Part shown: in pieces, positions 34,111 to 43,602 of the stretch | Layout: each line of letters starts with the position of its first letter | Numbering within the stretch: the stretch's first letter is position 1 | Source: Undibacter mobilis | Lineage (GTDB): Bacteria > Pseudomonadota > Alphaproteobacteria > Rhizobiales > Xanthobacteraceae | Reading direction: 5' to 3' | Assembly: GCF_003367195.1 (NCBI RefSeq) | Contig: NZ_QRGO01000001.1 | Location: forward strand, 411,001 to 475,000 | Length of the DNA: 64,000 nucleotides | The notes under the pieces: generated by a model | The model's database searches: none | Told to the model about the DNA's origin: nothing | Seen by the model: only the letters and a program-made list of their open reading frames with translations | Made by a program: the position numbers and the translations under genes

Positions 34111-35001
34111 TTGATCGACAAGCTTGAGTTCCTGCTGGCGCTGGCACGGGAGAAGCACTTTGGCAGGGCCGCCGAATCCTGCGGTGTCACCCAGCCGACC
34201 TTGTCGGCCGGCGTTAAGCAGATCGAGGAGCAGATGGGCGTGCTGCTGGTCAAACGCGGCTCGCGATTCCAGGGCTTTACGCCGGAGGGCGAGCGCGTGC
34301 TGGAATGGGCGCGGCGCATCGTCGGCGACAGCCGGGCCATGCGCGAGGACATCAAGGCGCTGCGCCACGGCCTGACCGGACGGCTGCGCATCGCCGCGAT
34401 CCCCACGGCGCTGCCTATGGTTGCCGCGCTTACAACACCCTTTCGCGAGCGGCACCCCAACGTGCAGTTCACAGTGCTGTCGCGAACGTCGGTCGAGATT
34501 CTCGACCTGCTGGAAAATCTCGAGATCGACGCCGGTATCACCTACATCGAGAACGAGCCGATTGGCCGCGTCAACATCGTGCCGCTCTATCAGGAGCACT
34601 ACCGGCTGCTGACATCGGCCGATGCCCCGCTAGGCGATCGCACCAGCGTGACGTGGGCGGAGGTGGCGCAGGTGCCGCTGTGCCTGCTGACGCCCGACAT
34701 GCAGAACCGCCGCATTATCGACCGACTTCTGAAAAGCGCCGGCAGTGAGTCGCGGCCCACGCTCGAGTCGAACTCGATGATCCTGTTATACAGCCATGTG
34801 CGCACCGGGCGCTGGGCAAGCGTGATGCCCGAGAAGATCGCGCAAACTCTCGGCCTCACCGAGACGATCCGCGCCATTCCGATCCTGGAACCAGACGCGG
34901 TGCAGACGATCGGCCTTGTCGTACCTCGGCGCGAGCCAATGACGCCGACAACGGCGGCGCTCGTTACCGAGGCCAAGCGTATTGCTCCGTCACTAGCGTA
35001 A
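34111..35001 (+). CDS. LysR-family regulator, probably of formate dehydrogenase
   Basis: 296-aa LysR regulator; N-terminal HTH (LEFLLALAREKHFGRAAESCGVTQPTLSAGVKQIEEQMG spans about 4-43), effector domain about 90-295. Starts at TTG 34111 after AGAAGGA. Divergent from fdsGB-fdsA, the same arrangement as FdsR in Cupriavidus, so formate-responsive control is likely but not shown. Confidence 0.88.
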   Translation: MIDKLEFLLALAREKHFGRAAESCGVTQPTLSAGVKQIEEQMGVLLVKRGSRFQGFTPEGERVLEWARRIVGDSRAMREDIKALRHGLTGRLRIAAIPTALPMVAALTTPFRERHPNVQFTVLSRTSVEILDLLENLEIDAGITYIENEPIGRVNIVPLYQEHYRLLTSADAPLGDRTSVTWAEVAQVPLCLLTPDMQNRRIIDRLLKSAGSESRPTLESNSMILLYSHVRTGRWASVMPEKIAQTLGLTETIRAIPILEPDAVQTIGLVVPRREPMTPTTAALVTEAKRIAPSLA

Positions 35002-35018
35002 GGTTTTTTTGAACGGGC

Positions 35019-35585
35019 CTACTTCTTCGCCGCCGTTTTGGCCGGCTTCTTGCGCGCCTTGCCTTTCGCGCGTTTGATGCCGTCCATGATCAATCCTTCG
35101 GCTTCGCGGGCATCGAGCCAGCGCACGATTGATACCCACTTGCCCTTTTCCAGATCCTTGTAGTGCTGGAAGAAGTGCGCAATCTGCTCGATCATCACAT
35201 CGGGCAGATCGCGATAGCTGGTGACGCCTTTATAGAAAGGATGCAGCTTGTCCACCGGCACGGCGAGGATTTTCTCGTCGCCGCCGGCTTCGTCTTCCAT
35301 CAGCAATGCGCCGACCGGACGCACGCGGATCACCGCACCCGGCACAACCGGCACCTGGGTGATCACCATGACGTCGCAGGGATCGCCGTCGTTCGACAAT
35401 GTATGTGGGATGAATCCGTAATTACCCGGATAGAACATCGCCGTATGCAGAAATCGATCGACGAACAGCGCGCTCGAGGCCTTGTCGAACTCGTATTTGA
35501 CCGGCACGCCGCCGAGCGGCACCTCGATCACGGCGTAGACGTCGTGCGGCGGATTGAGCCCGGTCGGTATCTTGTTAAGGTCCAT
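35019..35585 (-). CDS. ppa: inorganic pyrophosphatase with Lys/Ala-rich tail
   Basis: 188-aa family I pyrophosphatase, hydrolysing PPi to drive synthesis reactions. Catalytic segments: KYEFDK, the DGDPCDVMV signature (Asp cluster about residues 66-71), and DEAGGDEKILAVP. The last ~15 residues (RAKGKARKKPAKTAAKK) are a basic Lys/Ala tail not part of the fold. ATG 35585 begins the family N-terminus MDLNKIPTG. Confidence 0.96.
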   Translation of the reverse strand: MDLNKIPTGLNPPHDVYAVIEVPLGGVPVKYEFDKASSALFVDRFLHTAMFYPGNYGFIPHTLSNDGDPCDVMVITQVPVVPGAVIRVRPVGALLMEDEAGGDEKILAVPVDKLHPFYKGVTSYRDLPDVMIEQIAHFFQHYKDLEKGKWVSIVRWLDAREAEGLIMDGIKRAKGKARKKPAKTAAKK

Positions 35586-35654
35586 GGCGAAGCCTTCATC
35601 GTCTGGCAAAAACGAAGGCTAGACCATTTGTCGTTAAGATGAAATTGCTGCGCT

Positions 35655-35683
35655 CCCCTCGCCCCGCACCGCGGGGCGAGGGG
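35655..35683. repeat. GC-rich inverted repeat / terminator-like stem
   Basis: Perfect 13-bp arms CCCCTCGCCCCGC / GCGGGGCGAGGGG around ACC, between the gst stop and the ppa start. May end the gst transcript or be a dispersed palindrome; no T run follows. Confidence 0.6.
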
Positions 35684-35691
35684 GAAGCCGC

Positions 35692-36378
35692 CTAGGTCAC
35701 CTTCTCTTGCATGTGGCGGAACATGGCCTTCTTGGCCTCATCATCAAATTCTGTCTTGAATGCATGCCGGTCCTTGACGGCGACGGCGCGGGCCGCGGCC
35801 GGACGCGCGTTGATCTCGTCCATCAGGCGCTTGAGGTTCGGAAACTTGGCCCAATAGCTCTCACCGAGCGCCACCGGGATGAGCCGCGCCCAGCCCCACA
35901 GCGCCATGTCGATGATCGTGTAGGTATCGCCGACCATGTACTTCTGCTTACCCAGCCGCGCATCGATGATACCGTAATGCCGCTGCGCTTCGTACATATA
36001 GCGGTTGATGGCGTATTCGATCTTCTCGGGCGCGTAGTTGCGGAAGTGGACCGACTGGCCCGAATAAGGCCCGACGCCCGAAGCGATGAACATCAGCCAG
36101 GACAACAGCTCGCCACGCATCTTGTCGCCGGCCGGCGGCATGAACTTGCCGGTCTTCTCGCCGAGATAGAGCAGGATCGCGTTCGAATCGAACACCGTGA
36201 CGTCGCCATCCACGATTGCCGGCACCTTGGCATTCGGATTGATTGCCAGAAATTCCGGCTTGTGCTGTTCGCCCCTCCGGGTGTCGACCGGGACCGCCTC
36301 ATAGGGCAGACCGGCCTCCTCGAGGAACAGCGCCACTTTCATCGGATTTGGCGCGCCGGAATAATAGAACTTGAGCAT
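35692..36378 (-). CDS. glutathione S-transferase family protein
   Basis: 228-aa cytosolic GST. N-terminal thioredoxin-like domain (LKFYYSGAPNPMKVALFLEEAGLPYE; the cis-Pro turn is in AKVPAIVDGD and glutathione contact in DSNAILLYLGEKTG), helical C-terminal domain from about residue 90. Nu/YfcG-like by look. Located downstream of the fhs terminator, so probably its own transcript. Substrate unknown. Confidence 0.9.
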   Translation of the reverse strand: MLKFYYSGAPNPMKVALFLEEAGLPYEAVPVDTRRGEQHKPEFLAINPNAKVPAIVDGDVTVFDSNAILLYLGEKTGKFMPPAGDKMRGELLSWLMFIASGVGPYSGQSVHFRNYAPEKIEYAINRYMYEAQRHYGIIDARLGKQKYMVGDTYTIIDMALWGWARLIPVALGESYWAKFPNLKRLMDEINARPAAARAVAVKDRHAFKTEFDDEAKKAMFRHMQEKVT

Positions 36379-36503
36379 CTTGCTTTTCCCTTGGGTGACC
36401 CGGTTTCAAATAGGCGCGCAGTCGATCATCCCGTCCGACCTGAGGCAAGCGGGATGGCCGCAAAAATACGTGAGGCAGGTCTGCCGTTTTCCGGGGGAAG
36501 AAA

Positions 36504-36529
36504 AACGGGCGGCCCGAAGGCCGCCCGTT
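36504..36529 (-). terminator. terminator after fhs
   Basis: Perfect 11-bp stem AACGGGCGGCC / GGCCGCCCGTT with CGAA loop, followed on the minus strand by TTTTTC. Ends the long oxalate/C1 transcript unit. Confidence 0.88.
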
Positions 36530-36571
36530 GTGTTCAGTCACGATGAAATCGGCGGCGATGAGTAGCCGGCC

Positions 36572-38269
36572 CTAGAACAATCCGACGATCCGGCCATCGG
36601 CGCCGACATCGATGGTGTCCGCCGACGGCGTCTTCGGCAAACCCGGCATGGTCATGATTTCACCGCAGACGGCGACGATGAACTCGGCACCGGCGGAGAG
36701 ACGCACTTCGCGGACCGGGATATTGAAGCCGGTAGGCGCGCCCTTGGCGTCCGGGTTGGTCGAGAACGAGTACTGCGTCTTGGCGATGCAGACTGGCAGC
36801 TTGCCGAAACCCATCTCTTCCCAGGTCTTGAGCTGATCCTTGACCGACTTGTCGGCGGTCGCATCGTCGGCGCGGTAGATTTCCTTGCAGATGGTGCGGA
36901 TCTTCTCGAACAGCGGCATCTCGTCCGGGTAGAGGAATTTGAGGTTGGCCTTGCCCTCATCGATGGTCTTGACCACCGCCTTGGCCACGTCAGCCGCGCC
37001 CTCGCCGCCCATGGCCCAGTGATCGGCCATCAGCGCCTCAACACCAAGCGCCTTGCACTTCTCCTTGACCAGCTTGATTTCGTTATCGGTGTCAGCCGAG
37101 AAGCGGTTGATCGACACCACCGCCGGCAGTCCGAACTTCTTGAGGTTCTCGATGTGCCGCTGCAGGTTCGACATGCCGGCCTCGAGTGCCTTCAGATCTT
37201 CCTTCTTCAGGTCTTCCTTCTTGACCCCACCGTGCATCTTGAGCGCCCGGATGGTCGCGACGATAACGACGCAATCGGGCTTGAGTCCCGCCTTGCGGCA
37301 TTTGATGTCAATGAACTTTTCGGCGCCAAGGTCGGCGCCGAAGCCGGCTTCGGTCACCACGTAATCGGCGAGCTTCAGGGCGGTCGCCGTCGCCGACACC
37401 GAGTTACAGCCGTGGGCGATGTTGGCGAAGGGGCCGCCATGGATGAAGGCCGGCGTGCCTTCGAGCGTCTGCACCATATTCGGAGCAATCGCGTCCTTGA
37501 GCAGCGCGGCCATCGCACCGTGAGCATTCAGTTCCTTGGCGCGCACCGGCTTACGCTCGCGCGTATAGCCCACGATGATGTTGCCGAGACGGGTCTTGAG
37601 GTCCTCGAGATCCTTGGCGAGGCAAAAGATCGCCATGACTTCGGACGCCACGGTGATGTCGAAGCCAGCCTCACGCGGATAGCCGTTGGCGACGCCGCCG
37701 AGCGAGCAGACGATTTCGCGCAGCGCGCGGTCGTTCATGTCGAGTACGCGGCGCCAGGCGACACGGCGCGTATCGATACCGAGCGAGTTACCCCAGTAGA
37801 TGTGGTTATCGATCAGCGCCGAAAGCAGATTGTGCGCCGAGGTGATGGCGTGGAAGTCGCCGGTGAAATGGAGGTTGATATCCTCCATGGGGATCACCTG
37901 CGCATAACCGCCGCCGGCAGCGCCGCCTTTGACGCCGAAGCATGGGCCGAGCGACGGCTCGCGCAGCGCACACATCGCCTTCTTGCCGATGTGGTTGAGT
38001 GCGTCGGTGAGACCGACCGTGGTTGTAGTCTTGCCTTCGCCGGCTGGCGTCGGGTTGATAGCGGTGACGAGGATCAGCTTGCCGTTCGGCTTGTTGGCGA
38101 GCGACTTGATGTACTCCATCGATACCTTGGCCTTGTAGTGGCCATAGGGCTCGAGGTTGTCGATCGCGATACCGAGCCTTTCCTTGGCCACGTCGGCGAT
38201 GCGACGTGGCTTGGCGGCCTGGGCGATTTCAATATCGGATTTCGGAGACTGGTGCTGCGAAGCAGGCAT
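36572..38269 (-). CDS. fhs: formate-tetrahydrofolate ligase
   Basis: 565-aa cytosolic ATP-dependent ligase making 10-formyl-THF from formate and THF. P-loop [14 protein letters not shown] (about 74-87), [35 protein letters not shown] region and [10 protein letters not shown] are family blocks; length is normal (~560). A small internal duplication, [10 protein letters not shown], lies near residue 355. It closes the oxc-frc-formyltransferase cluster and turns formate from oxalate into C1 units. Confidence 0.97.
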   Translation of the reverse strand: MPASQHQSPKSDIEIAQAAKPRRIADVAKERLGIAIDNLEPYGHYKAKVSMEYIKSLANKPNGKLILVTAINPTPAGEGKTTTTVGLTDALNHIGKKAMCALREPSLGPCFGVKGGAAGGGYAQVIPMEDINLHFTGDFHAITSAHNLLSALIDNHIYWGNSLGIDTRRVAWRRVLDMNDRALREIVCSLGGVANGYPREAGFDITVASEVMAIFCLAKDLEDLKTRLGNIIVGYTRERKPVRAKELNAHGAMAALLKDAIAPNMVQTLEGTPAFIHGGPFANIAHGCNSVSATATALKLADYVVTEAGFGADLGAEKFIDIKCRKAGLKPDCVVIVATIRALKMHGGVKKEDLKKEDLKALEAGMSNLQRHIENLKKFGLPAVVSINRFSADTDNEIKLVKEKCKALGVEALMADHWAMGGEGAADVAKAVVKTIDEGKANLKFLYPDEMPLFEKIRTICKEIYRADDATADKSVKDQLKTWEEMGFGKLPVCIAKTQYSFSTNPDAKGAPTGFNIPVREVRLSAGAEFIVAVCGEIMTMPGLPKTPSADTIDVGADGRIVGLF

Positions 38270-38352
38270 GGTGCGTTTCCAACTGATGCGGTGAACCGGC
38301 TATTCGTTACTCTTTGACATGGCCGGGTTTGACCCGGCCTGACGGCATCCAA

Positions 38353-39282
38353 TCAGGCGAACCTCGATTTCAGCGCGAGATTGACCGACTTCGCCCACTC
38401 GCCGGCGCTGACCTTCTTGCCGCCTTCGGCCTGGACACGGGTGACGTTGAAGCGGCCGTCGGCGCAGACGACGGTGATGCTGTTGTCATCCATGGCGACG
38501 ATCTCGCCGAGCTTGCCGGCGATACCTTTCGGATCGCGCGCCGGCAGCGGCTTGGCGTCGAACACCTTGACGGTGGCGCCGTTGAACGTGGTCCAGGCGC
38601 CGGGCGCCGGATTGCAGCCGCGGATCAAGCGGTCGATCTGCTCCCATGGCTTGCCCCAGTCGATCTTCGCGTTCTCGGCGCGGCACAGGCCTTCGTAAGT
38701 CGCCTTGGACTCATCTTGCTTGATCTTCGGCGCCTTGCCGGCCTTCACCAGATCCACGCCTTCAAGCATGGCATCGACGCCCATCGGGAACAGGCGGTCG
38801 AAATAGACGGTGCCGAGCGTGTCGGTGTCGGAGATCGGCGTCTTTTTCTGAATCAGGATGTCGCCGGTATCGAGGCCGTTGTCCGGCCAGAAGATCGACA
38901 GGCCCGTTTCCTTCTCGCCTTTGATGATCGGCCAGTTGATGGCGGAAGCGCCGCGATAGGCCGGCAGCAGAGACGGGTGATACTGGATCGAGCCATGGGT
39001 CGGGATGTTGAGGAATTCCTCCGGCACGAACAACGTCACGAAGGCCATAACCTGCAGATCCGGCTTCAGCGCCTTGAACTCGTCCCAGACTTTCGGATCC
39101 TTGTAGGACGCCGGCTGATGCACCGGCAGGCCGGCGGCAAGCGCGGCCTCCTTGAGCGGATCGGCCTTCGCGCCCTCTTTCTCGGGCGCGACATAGACGG
39201 CAACGACGTTGTCACCGCGTTTGAGCAGCGCTTCCAGCACCGCCTTGCCGAAGGCTTGCTGGCCGTGGACCACAATACGCAT
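38353..39282 (-). CDS. stand-alone 10-formyl-THF hydrolase-like protein (FDH N-terminal domain)
   Basis: 309-aa formyltransferase-fold protein. It matches the N-terminal hydrolase domain of 10-formyltetrahydrofolate dehydrogenase (ALDH1L) rather than ordinary Fmt. Family blocks are HPSLLPAYRGASAINWPIIKGEKETGLSIFWPDNGLDTGDIL, with the catalytic Asn, His and Asp (about residues 104-140), and ATYEGLCRAENAKIDW...RGCNPAPGAW. The aldehyde-dehydrogenase half is absent. Located between frc and fhs on one strand. It could release formate from 10-formyl-THF or move formyl groups between THF and another carrier. Start 39282 follows GGGGAGAG. Confidence 0.82.
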   Translation of the reverse strand: MRIVVHGQQAFGKAVLEALLKRGDNVVAVYVAPEKEGAKADPLKEAALAAGLPVHQPASYKDPKVWDEFKALKPDLQVMAFVTLFVPEEFLNIPTHGSIQYHPSLLPAYRGASAINWPIIKGEKETGLSIFWPDNGLDTGDILIQKKTPISDTDTLGTVYFDRLFPMGVDAMLEGVDLVKAGKAPKIKQDESKATYEGLCRAENAKIDWGKPWEQIDRLIRGCNPAPGAWTTFNGATVKVFDAKPLPARDPKGIAGKLGEIVAMDDNSITVVCADGRFNVTRVQAEGGKKVSAGEWAKSVNLALKSRFA

Positions 39283-39346
39283 CAATGACTCTCCCCGATC
39301 CTTCTTGTTCCGGACGCCGCGCGGCACAAAGTGATGCGCGGCAGAA

Positions 39347-39412
39347 CCGTGACCATTCCAAGCTCAGTGGTCACGACGGTCCCGGCTTTGCAGCGCATCG
39401 CAAGTGCGCTGC
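39347..39412 (-). other. two hairpins in the frc / formyl-THF hydrolase gap
   Basis: GTGACCA/TGGTCAC (39349-39374) and GCAGCGCA/TGCGCTGC (39390-39412) lie in the 143-bp gap within the co-directional cluster. No T run follows, so they are more likely mRNA-stability or processing elements than full terminators. Confidence 0.45.
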
Positions 39413-39425
39413 ACTGCAAATAGGC

Positions 39426-40895
39426 TTACGCCGCTTTCTCTTTCTTCTCCGGCGCGCTGAGAGCGCCCGAGTTCTTGATTTCCGCGATCTCCGCCGCTTT
39501 GAAGCCGAGCACGTCGGACAGAATTTCGTCGGTGTGCTCGCCAAGCAGAGGCGACCTCTTCACCTCGGAGATCGAATCCGACATCTTGATTGGATTGCCG
39601 ACGGTCAGATACTTGCCACGAGTCGGGTGGTCAACTTCGACCACCGTTCCGGTATCGCGCAGCGATTTCTCTTCGGCAATTTCCTTCATCGACAGGATCG
39701 GGCCGACTGGAATATCGACCGCGTTGCACGCATTCATGACCTCAAACTTGGTCATGGTCATAGTCCACTGCTCGATGCGGGCGAAAATCTGGTTGAGCTT
39801 CGGTAGACGCGCCTTCGGCGTCGCGAATTCCGGATCGGTCTTCCAGGTCGGCTCGCCGATGATGTCGCAGATCTCGCCCCAAACCGGCGCCTGGGTGATG
39901 AAGTAGATGTAGGCGTTCGGATCTTCCGGCGCACCCTTGCACTTGAGAATGCGGCCCGGCTGACCGCCACCGGAATCGTTGCCTGCGCGCGGCGTCGCAT
40001 CGCCGAACGGAATGCCCTCGCCATACTGCGAGTATTCGGTGAGCGGTCCGTGCTTGAGGCGCTGCTGGTCGCGCAGTTTGACGCGTGACAGATTAAGGAC
40101 GCCATCCTGCATGGCGCAGAGCACCTTCTGGCCGCGGCCGGTGCGGATGCGCTGATACAAGGCCGACACGATTCCGAGCGCCAGATGAAGACCGGTGCCG
40201 CTATCGCCGATCTGTGCGCCGGTGACGAGCGGTGGCCCATCGCGGAAGCCGGTGGTCGAAGCCGAGCCGCCGGCACACTGCGCGACGTTCTCGTAGACCT
40301 TACAATCTTCATACGGGCCGGGGCCGAAACCCTTCACCGAGGCAACGATCATGCGCGGATTAAGCTTGTGGATGTAGTCCCATGTCAGCCCCATGCGGTC
40401 GAGCGCGCCGGGCGCGAAGTTCTCAACCAGCACATCGCAGGACTTGATGAGCGCGTTGAGCACGCGCATGCCCTGTGGGTGCTTGGAGTCGATTGTGATC
40501 GAGCGCTTGTTATGGTTGAGCATGGTGAAATAGAGCGAGTCCGCACCCTTCACATCGACCAGCTGGCCGCGCGTGATGTCGCCGACTCCGGGGCGCTCGA
40601 CCTTGATAACGTCCGCGCCGAACCAGGCCAGCAATTGGGTGCAGGTCGGACCCGACTGCACATGCGTGAAATCAAGAATGCGCACGCCCTGCAGTGCCTT
40701 GCCGTCCTGACCGAAGGGCTTGGACGACGGCTTGGGATAAGCACCGTTGCCGTTGGCCGCCTTCTTCGACACCGCCTTCTTCGCCGCAAGTTTCACCGCC
40801 TTGCGGGTGGCGGGTTTCGCCGACTTCCTGGCCGATTTTTTGGCGGCTTTTTTAGCCGGCTTTTTGGCGTTCGTCTTCTTGGCTTTCTTGGCCAT
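39426..40895 (-). CDS. frc: formyl-CoA transferase (with basic N-terminal extension)
   Basis: 489-aa class III CoA-transferase that moves CoA from formyl-CoA to oxalate. From about residue 65 it aligns block by block with Oxalobacter Frc: [59 protein letters not shown] and [19 protein letters not shown], with the catalytic Asp in QIGDSGTG and GGGQPG as the glycine loop. The first ~60 residues are an added Lys/Ala-rich, histone-H1-like segment ([20 protein letters not shown]). ATG 40895 follows AGGAGAACAGGACG. 59 bp after oxc. Confidence 0.95.
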   Translation of the reverse strand: MAKKAKKTNAKKPAKKAAKKSARKSAKPATRKAVKLAAKKAVSKKAANGNGAYPKPSSKPFGQDGKALQGVRILDFTHVQSGPTCTQLLAWFGADVIKVERPGVGDITRGQLVDVKGADSLYFTMLNHNKRSITIDSKHPQGMRVLNALIKSCDVLVENFAPGALDRMGLTWDYIHKLNPRMIVASVKGFGPGPYEDCKVYENVAQCAGGSASTTGFRDGPPLVTGAQIGDSGTGLHLALGIVSALYQRIRTGRGQKVLCAMQDGVLNLSRVKLRDQQRLKHGPLTEYSQYGEGIPFGDATPRAGNDSGGGQPGRILKCKGAPEDPNAYIYFITQAPVWGEICDIIGEPTWKTDPEFATPKARLPKLNQIFARIEQWTMTMTKFEVMNACNAVDIPVGPILSMKEIAEEKSLRDTGTVVEVDHPTRGKYLTVGNPIKMSDSISEVKRSPLLGEHTDEILSDVLGFKAAEIAEIKNSGALSAPEKKEKAA

Positions 40896-40954
40896 CGTCC
40901 TGTTCTCCTGTCTCGACCTTGTCCCGGGCGCCGTTAGACGCTTCCGGGCGGGTG

Positions 40955-42682
40955 TCATTTCTTCTTCAATTGGCTCTGCGGATTGAGATTGCCGATCCGG
41001 CCCGACTCGCTGCCGGCGGCCGGATCAAGCACGGCGTTGATCAAGGTCGGCTTGCCCGAATCCATCGCTGCATTAACCGCCCGCTTCAACTCATCCGGTG
41101 AGGTCGCGTTGACGCCGACGCCGCCGAAGGCCTCCATCATCTTGTCGTAGCGCGCGCCCTTGACGAATACGGTGGTCGCCGGATCGTCGCTCGTCTTGTT
41201 GACGTCGGTGCCACGGTAGATGCCGTCATTGTTGAAAACGACGATACAGACCGGCAGGCCGTAGCGGCAGATGGTCTCGATCTCCATGCCGGAGAAGCCG
41301 AATGCCGAATCGCCCTCGACGCACAGCACACGCTGGCCGGTTTCGACCGCGGCGGCGACGGCATAGCCCATGCCGATGCCCATAATGCCCCAGGTGCCGA
41401 CGTCGATGCGCTTGCGCGGCTTGTAGACATCGATAATGCCGCGCGCGAGATCGAGGGTGTTGGCGCCTTCATTGACAAGGATGGCGTCGGGCCGCTCCTT
41501 GACGATGGTGCGCAGCACACCCAGCGCGCCGTGATAATCCATCGGCACATTATTGTTCATCAGACGCGGCGCCATCTTGGCGACGTTCTCCTCGCGCTTC
41601 TTGGCGACCGCCGAAACCCAGTCGGCCGACGGCGCCGGCCACTTGTCGCCCATGCCCTTGAGCAGCGCATCAACGCAGGAACCGATGTCGCCAACCACAG
41701 GCGCCACGATCTCCACGTTCGAATCCATTTCCTTGGGTTCGATATCGATCTGAATGAATTTCTTCGGCGCGTCGCCCCAAGCCTTGCCCTTGCCGTGCGA
41801 CAGCAGCCAGTTGAGGCGGGCGCCGATCAGCATGACAACGTCGGAGTCCTTCAGCACGGTCGAACGCGCCGCACCGGCGCATTGCGGATGCGTGTCTGGC
41901 AGCAGGCCTTTGGCCATCGACATCGGCAGGAACGGCACGCCGGACTTCTCGATCAGCGCCTTCACCGCATCGTCGGCCTGGGCATAGGCCGCGCCCTTCC
42001 CCAGAATGATCAGCGGCTTCTTGGCGCTCTTGAGTACCTCGAGCGCACGCTTGATCGATTCAGGTGCCGGGATCTGCGCGGGCGCAGGATCAATCACCTT
42101 GACCAGCGACTTCCTGCCGGCTTCGGCATCCATTACCTGGCCGAACAGCTTGGCCGGCAGGTCGAGATAAACACCACCGGGACGGCCAGAGACGGCGGCG
42201 CGGATGGCGCGGGCGAGACCGATGCCGATGTCCTGGGCATGCAGCACACGAAACGCCGCCTTGCACAAAGGCTTGGCAATGGCGAGCTGGTCCATTTCCT
42301 CGTAGTCGCCCTGCTGCAGATCGACGATCTCGCGCTCGGACGAGCCTGAAATCAGGATCATCGGAAAGCAGTTGGTGGTGGCATGGGCCAGCGCCGTCAG
42401 GCCATTGAGAAAGCCCGGCGCCGAGACTGTGACGCATATGCCCGGCTGCTTCGTAAGATAGCCGGCGATCGATGCGGCGTAACCCGCGGCTTGCTCGTGG
42501 CGGAACGACAGCACACGCAGCCCCTCCGCCTGCGACATGCGCAGGAAATCCGTGATCGGAATGCCCGGCACAGCATAGAGCGTCTTGACGCCGTTAAGCT
42601 TGAGCGCGTCGATGATGAGATTGAAGCCATCGGTCAGCTCACGCTCACCGCCGGCATCCTGTTTCACCGCTGCTTCTGCCAT
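40955..42682 (-). CDS. oxc: oxalyl-CoA decarboxylase
   Basis: 575-aa ThDP enzyme converting oxalyl-CoA to formyl-CoA and CO2. Catalytic Glu in [18 protein letters not shown] (about 62), [20 protein letters not shown], and the ThDP/Mg motif [23 protein letters not shown]...NN (about 458-490). Close to Oxalobacter Oxc in layout and length. With Frc it forms the oxalate-degradation cycle. 77 bp after gntR on the same strand. Confidence 0.96.
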   Translation of the reverse strand: MAEAAVKQDAGGERELTDGFNLIIDALKLNGVKTLYAVPGIPITDFLRMSQAEGLRVLSFRHEQAAGYAASIAGYLTKQPGICVTVSAPGFLNGLTALAHATTNCFPMILISGSSEREIVDLQQGDYEEMDQLAIAKPLCKAAFRVLHAQDIGIGLARAIRAAVSGRPGGVYLDLPAKLFGQVMDAEAGRKSLVKVIDPAPAQIPAPESIKRALEVLKSAKKPLIILGKGAAYAQADDAVKALIEKSGVPFLPMSMAKGLLPDTHPQCAGAARSTVLKDSDVVMLIGARLNWLLSHGKGKAWGDAPKKFIQIDIEPKEMDSNVEIVAPVVGDIGSCVDALLKGMGDKWPAPSADWVSAVAKKREENVAKMAPRLMNNNVPMDYHGALGVLRTIVKERPDAILVNEGANTLDLARGIIDVYKPRKRIDVGTWGIMGIGMGYAVAAAVETGQRVLCVEGDSAFGFSGMEIETICRYGLPVCIVVFNNDGIYRGTDVNKTSDDPATTVFVKGARYDKMMEAFGGVGVNATSPDELKRAVNAAMDSGKPTLINAVLDPAAGSESGRIGNLNPQSQLKKK

Positions 42683-42759
42683 TATTCTCGCTCCCCTCTT
42701 CTTTCATGCTGCGGCCTCCGCTCGCGCCGAGCGCGGCGCGGGACCGCTTCAATCCAATT

Positions 42760-43521
42760 TCAATCCAGGTAATCGGCAAACTTGGCCACGTGATCGGCCA
42801 GGCCGAGCGCATGATCGCGTACGAGCTGTTCGGCGCGCTTGGTGTCGCGCGCTTCCAGCGCCTCGATGATCGCCATATGATCCTTGATCGACCGGTCGGC
42901 ACGATCCTTCTCACCGATGGTGGTTCGGCGAATCATCCGCATGTGCGTGAACAGGTTGGCCGCCAGATCGATCAGCACGCTGTTCTTGCTCAGGCGGATG
43001 ATGGTCTGGTGAAATTCGATATTGGCGTCGGAATATTCATCGAGATGGGCGCGCAGCTCACCGTCGATGAATGCTGCGAACATCTCGCGCAGACCTTCGA
43101 TCTCGTCATCGGTCGCGGCTTGGGTGATCAGGCGCGCCGCCATGCTCTCGAGCGCCGCCCAGGCCGTGATCATCTCGATCACTTCCTGCCTGGTCTTGCG
43201 CACGACATAGATGCCGCGCCGCGGCACCGAACGCACGAAGCCTTCGCTTTCGAGCTGTGCCATGGCCTCACGCACCGGCGTGCGGGAAATGCCAAAGTCC
43301 TGCGCCAGCTTGCGCTCGTCGAGCCGAATTTCGTCGCGGCTATGATAGATGTCCATCGCCACGATGGCGTTCTTCAGCGCCGTATAGGCCTTGTGCTTGA
43401 AGCTCGGCGACTCCTCGATCGGCGCCAAAGACGGCCGCTCAACGCCCGCTGGCGTGCGCACGGCATTGCCGGCGCGGCCGCGCGGGGAAGCACTCCGGGT
43501 ACCGATGCCTTTGACGCTCAT
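42760..43521 (-). CDS. GntR/FadR-family regulator of the oxalate cluster
   Basis: 253-aa GntR regulator. After a ~35-residue basic lead comes the wHTH (KHKAYTALKNAIVAM...LAQDFGISRTPVREAMAQLESEGFV) and a C-terminal all-helical FCD domain with metal/acid-binding His residues. Encoded between tctA and oxc, so it probably senses oxalate or an oxalyl/formyl metabolite and controls both uptake and degradation. ATG 43521 preferred; a longer frame crosses its own operator. Confidence 0.9.
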   Translation of the reverse strand: MSVKGIGTRSASPRGRAGNAVRTPAGVERPSLAPIEESPSFKHKAYTALKNAIVAMDIYHSRDEIRLDERKLAQDFGISRTPVREAMAQLESEGFVRSVPRRGIYVVRKTRQEVIEMITAWAALESMAARLITQAATDDEIEGLREMFAAFIDGELRAHLDEYSDANIEFHQTIIRLSKNSVLIDLAANLFTHMRMIRRTTIGEKDRADRSIKDHMAIIEALEARDTKRAEQLVRDHALGLADHVAKFADYLD

Positions 43522-43539
43522 GATCACCTGAATACCGCT

Positions 43540-43558
43540 CTGGTATACAATATGCCAG
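43540..43558. promoter_or_regulatory. GntR operator upstream of gntR-oxc-frc
   Basis: CTGGTATACAATATGCCAG is a near-perfect palindrome 18 bp before the gntR start. A related site occurs before tctC, suggesting one regulator for both. Confidence 0.65.
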
Positions 43559-43602
43559 AGGGCCAATGGGGCTGCAACCGTGCCTCCCGTCGTCCCTCGT
43601 AA

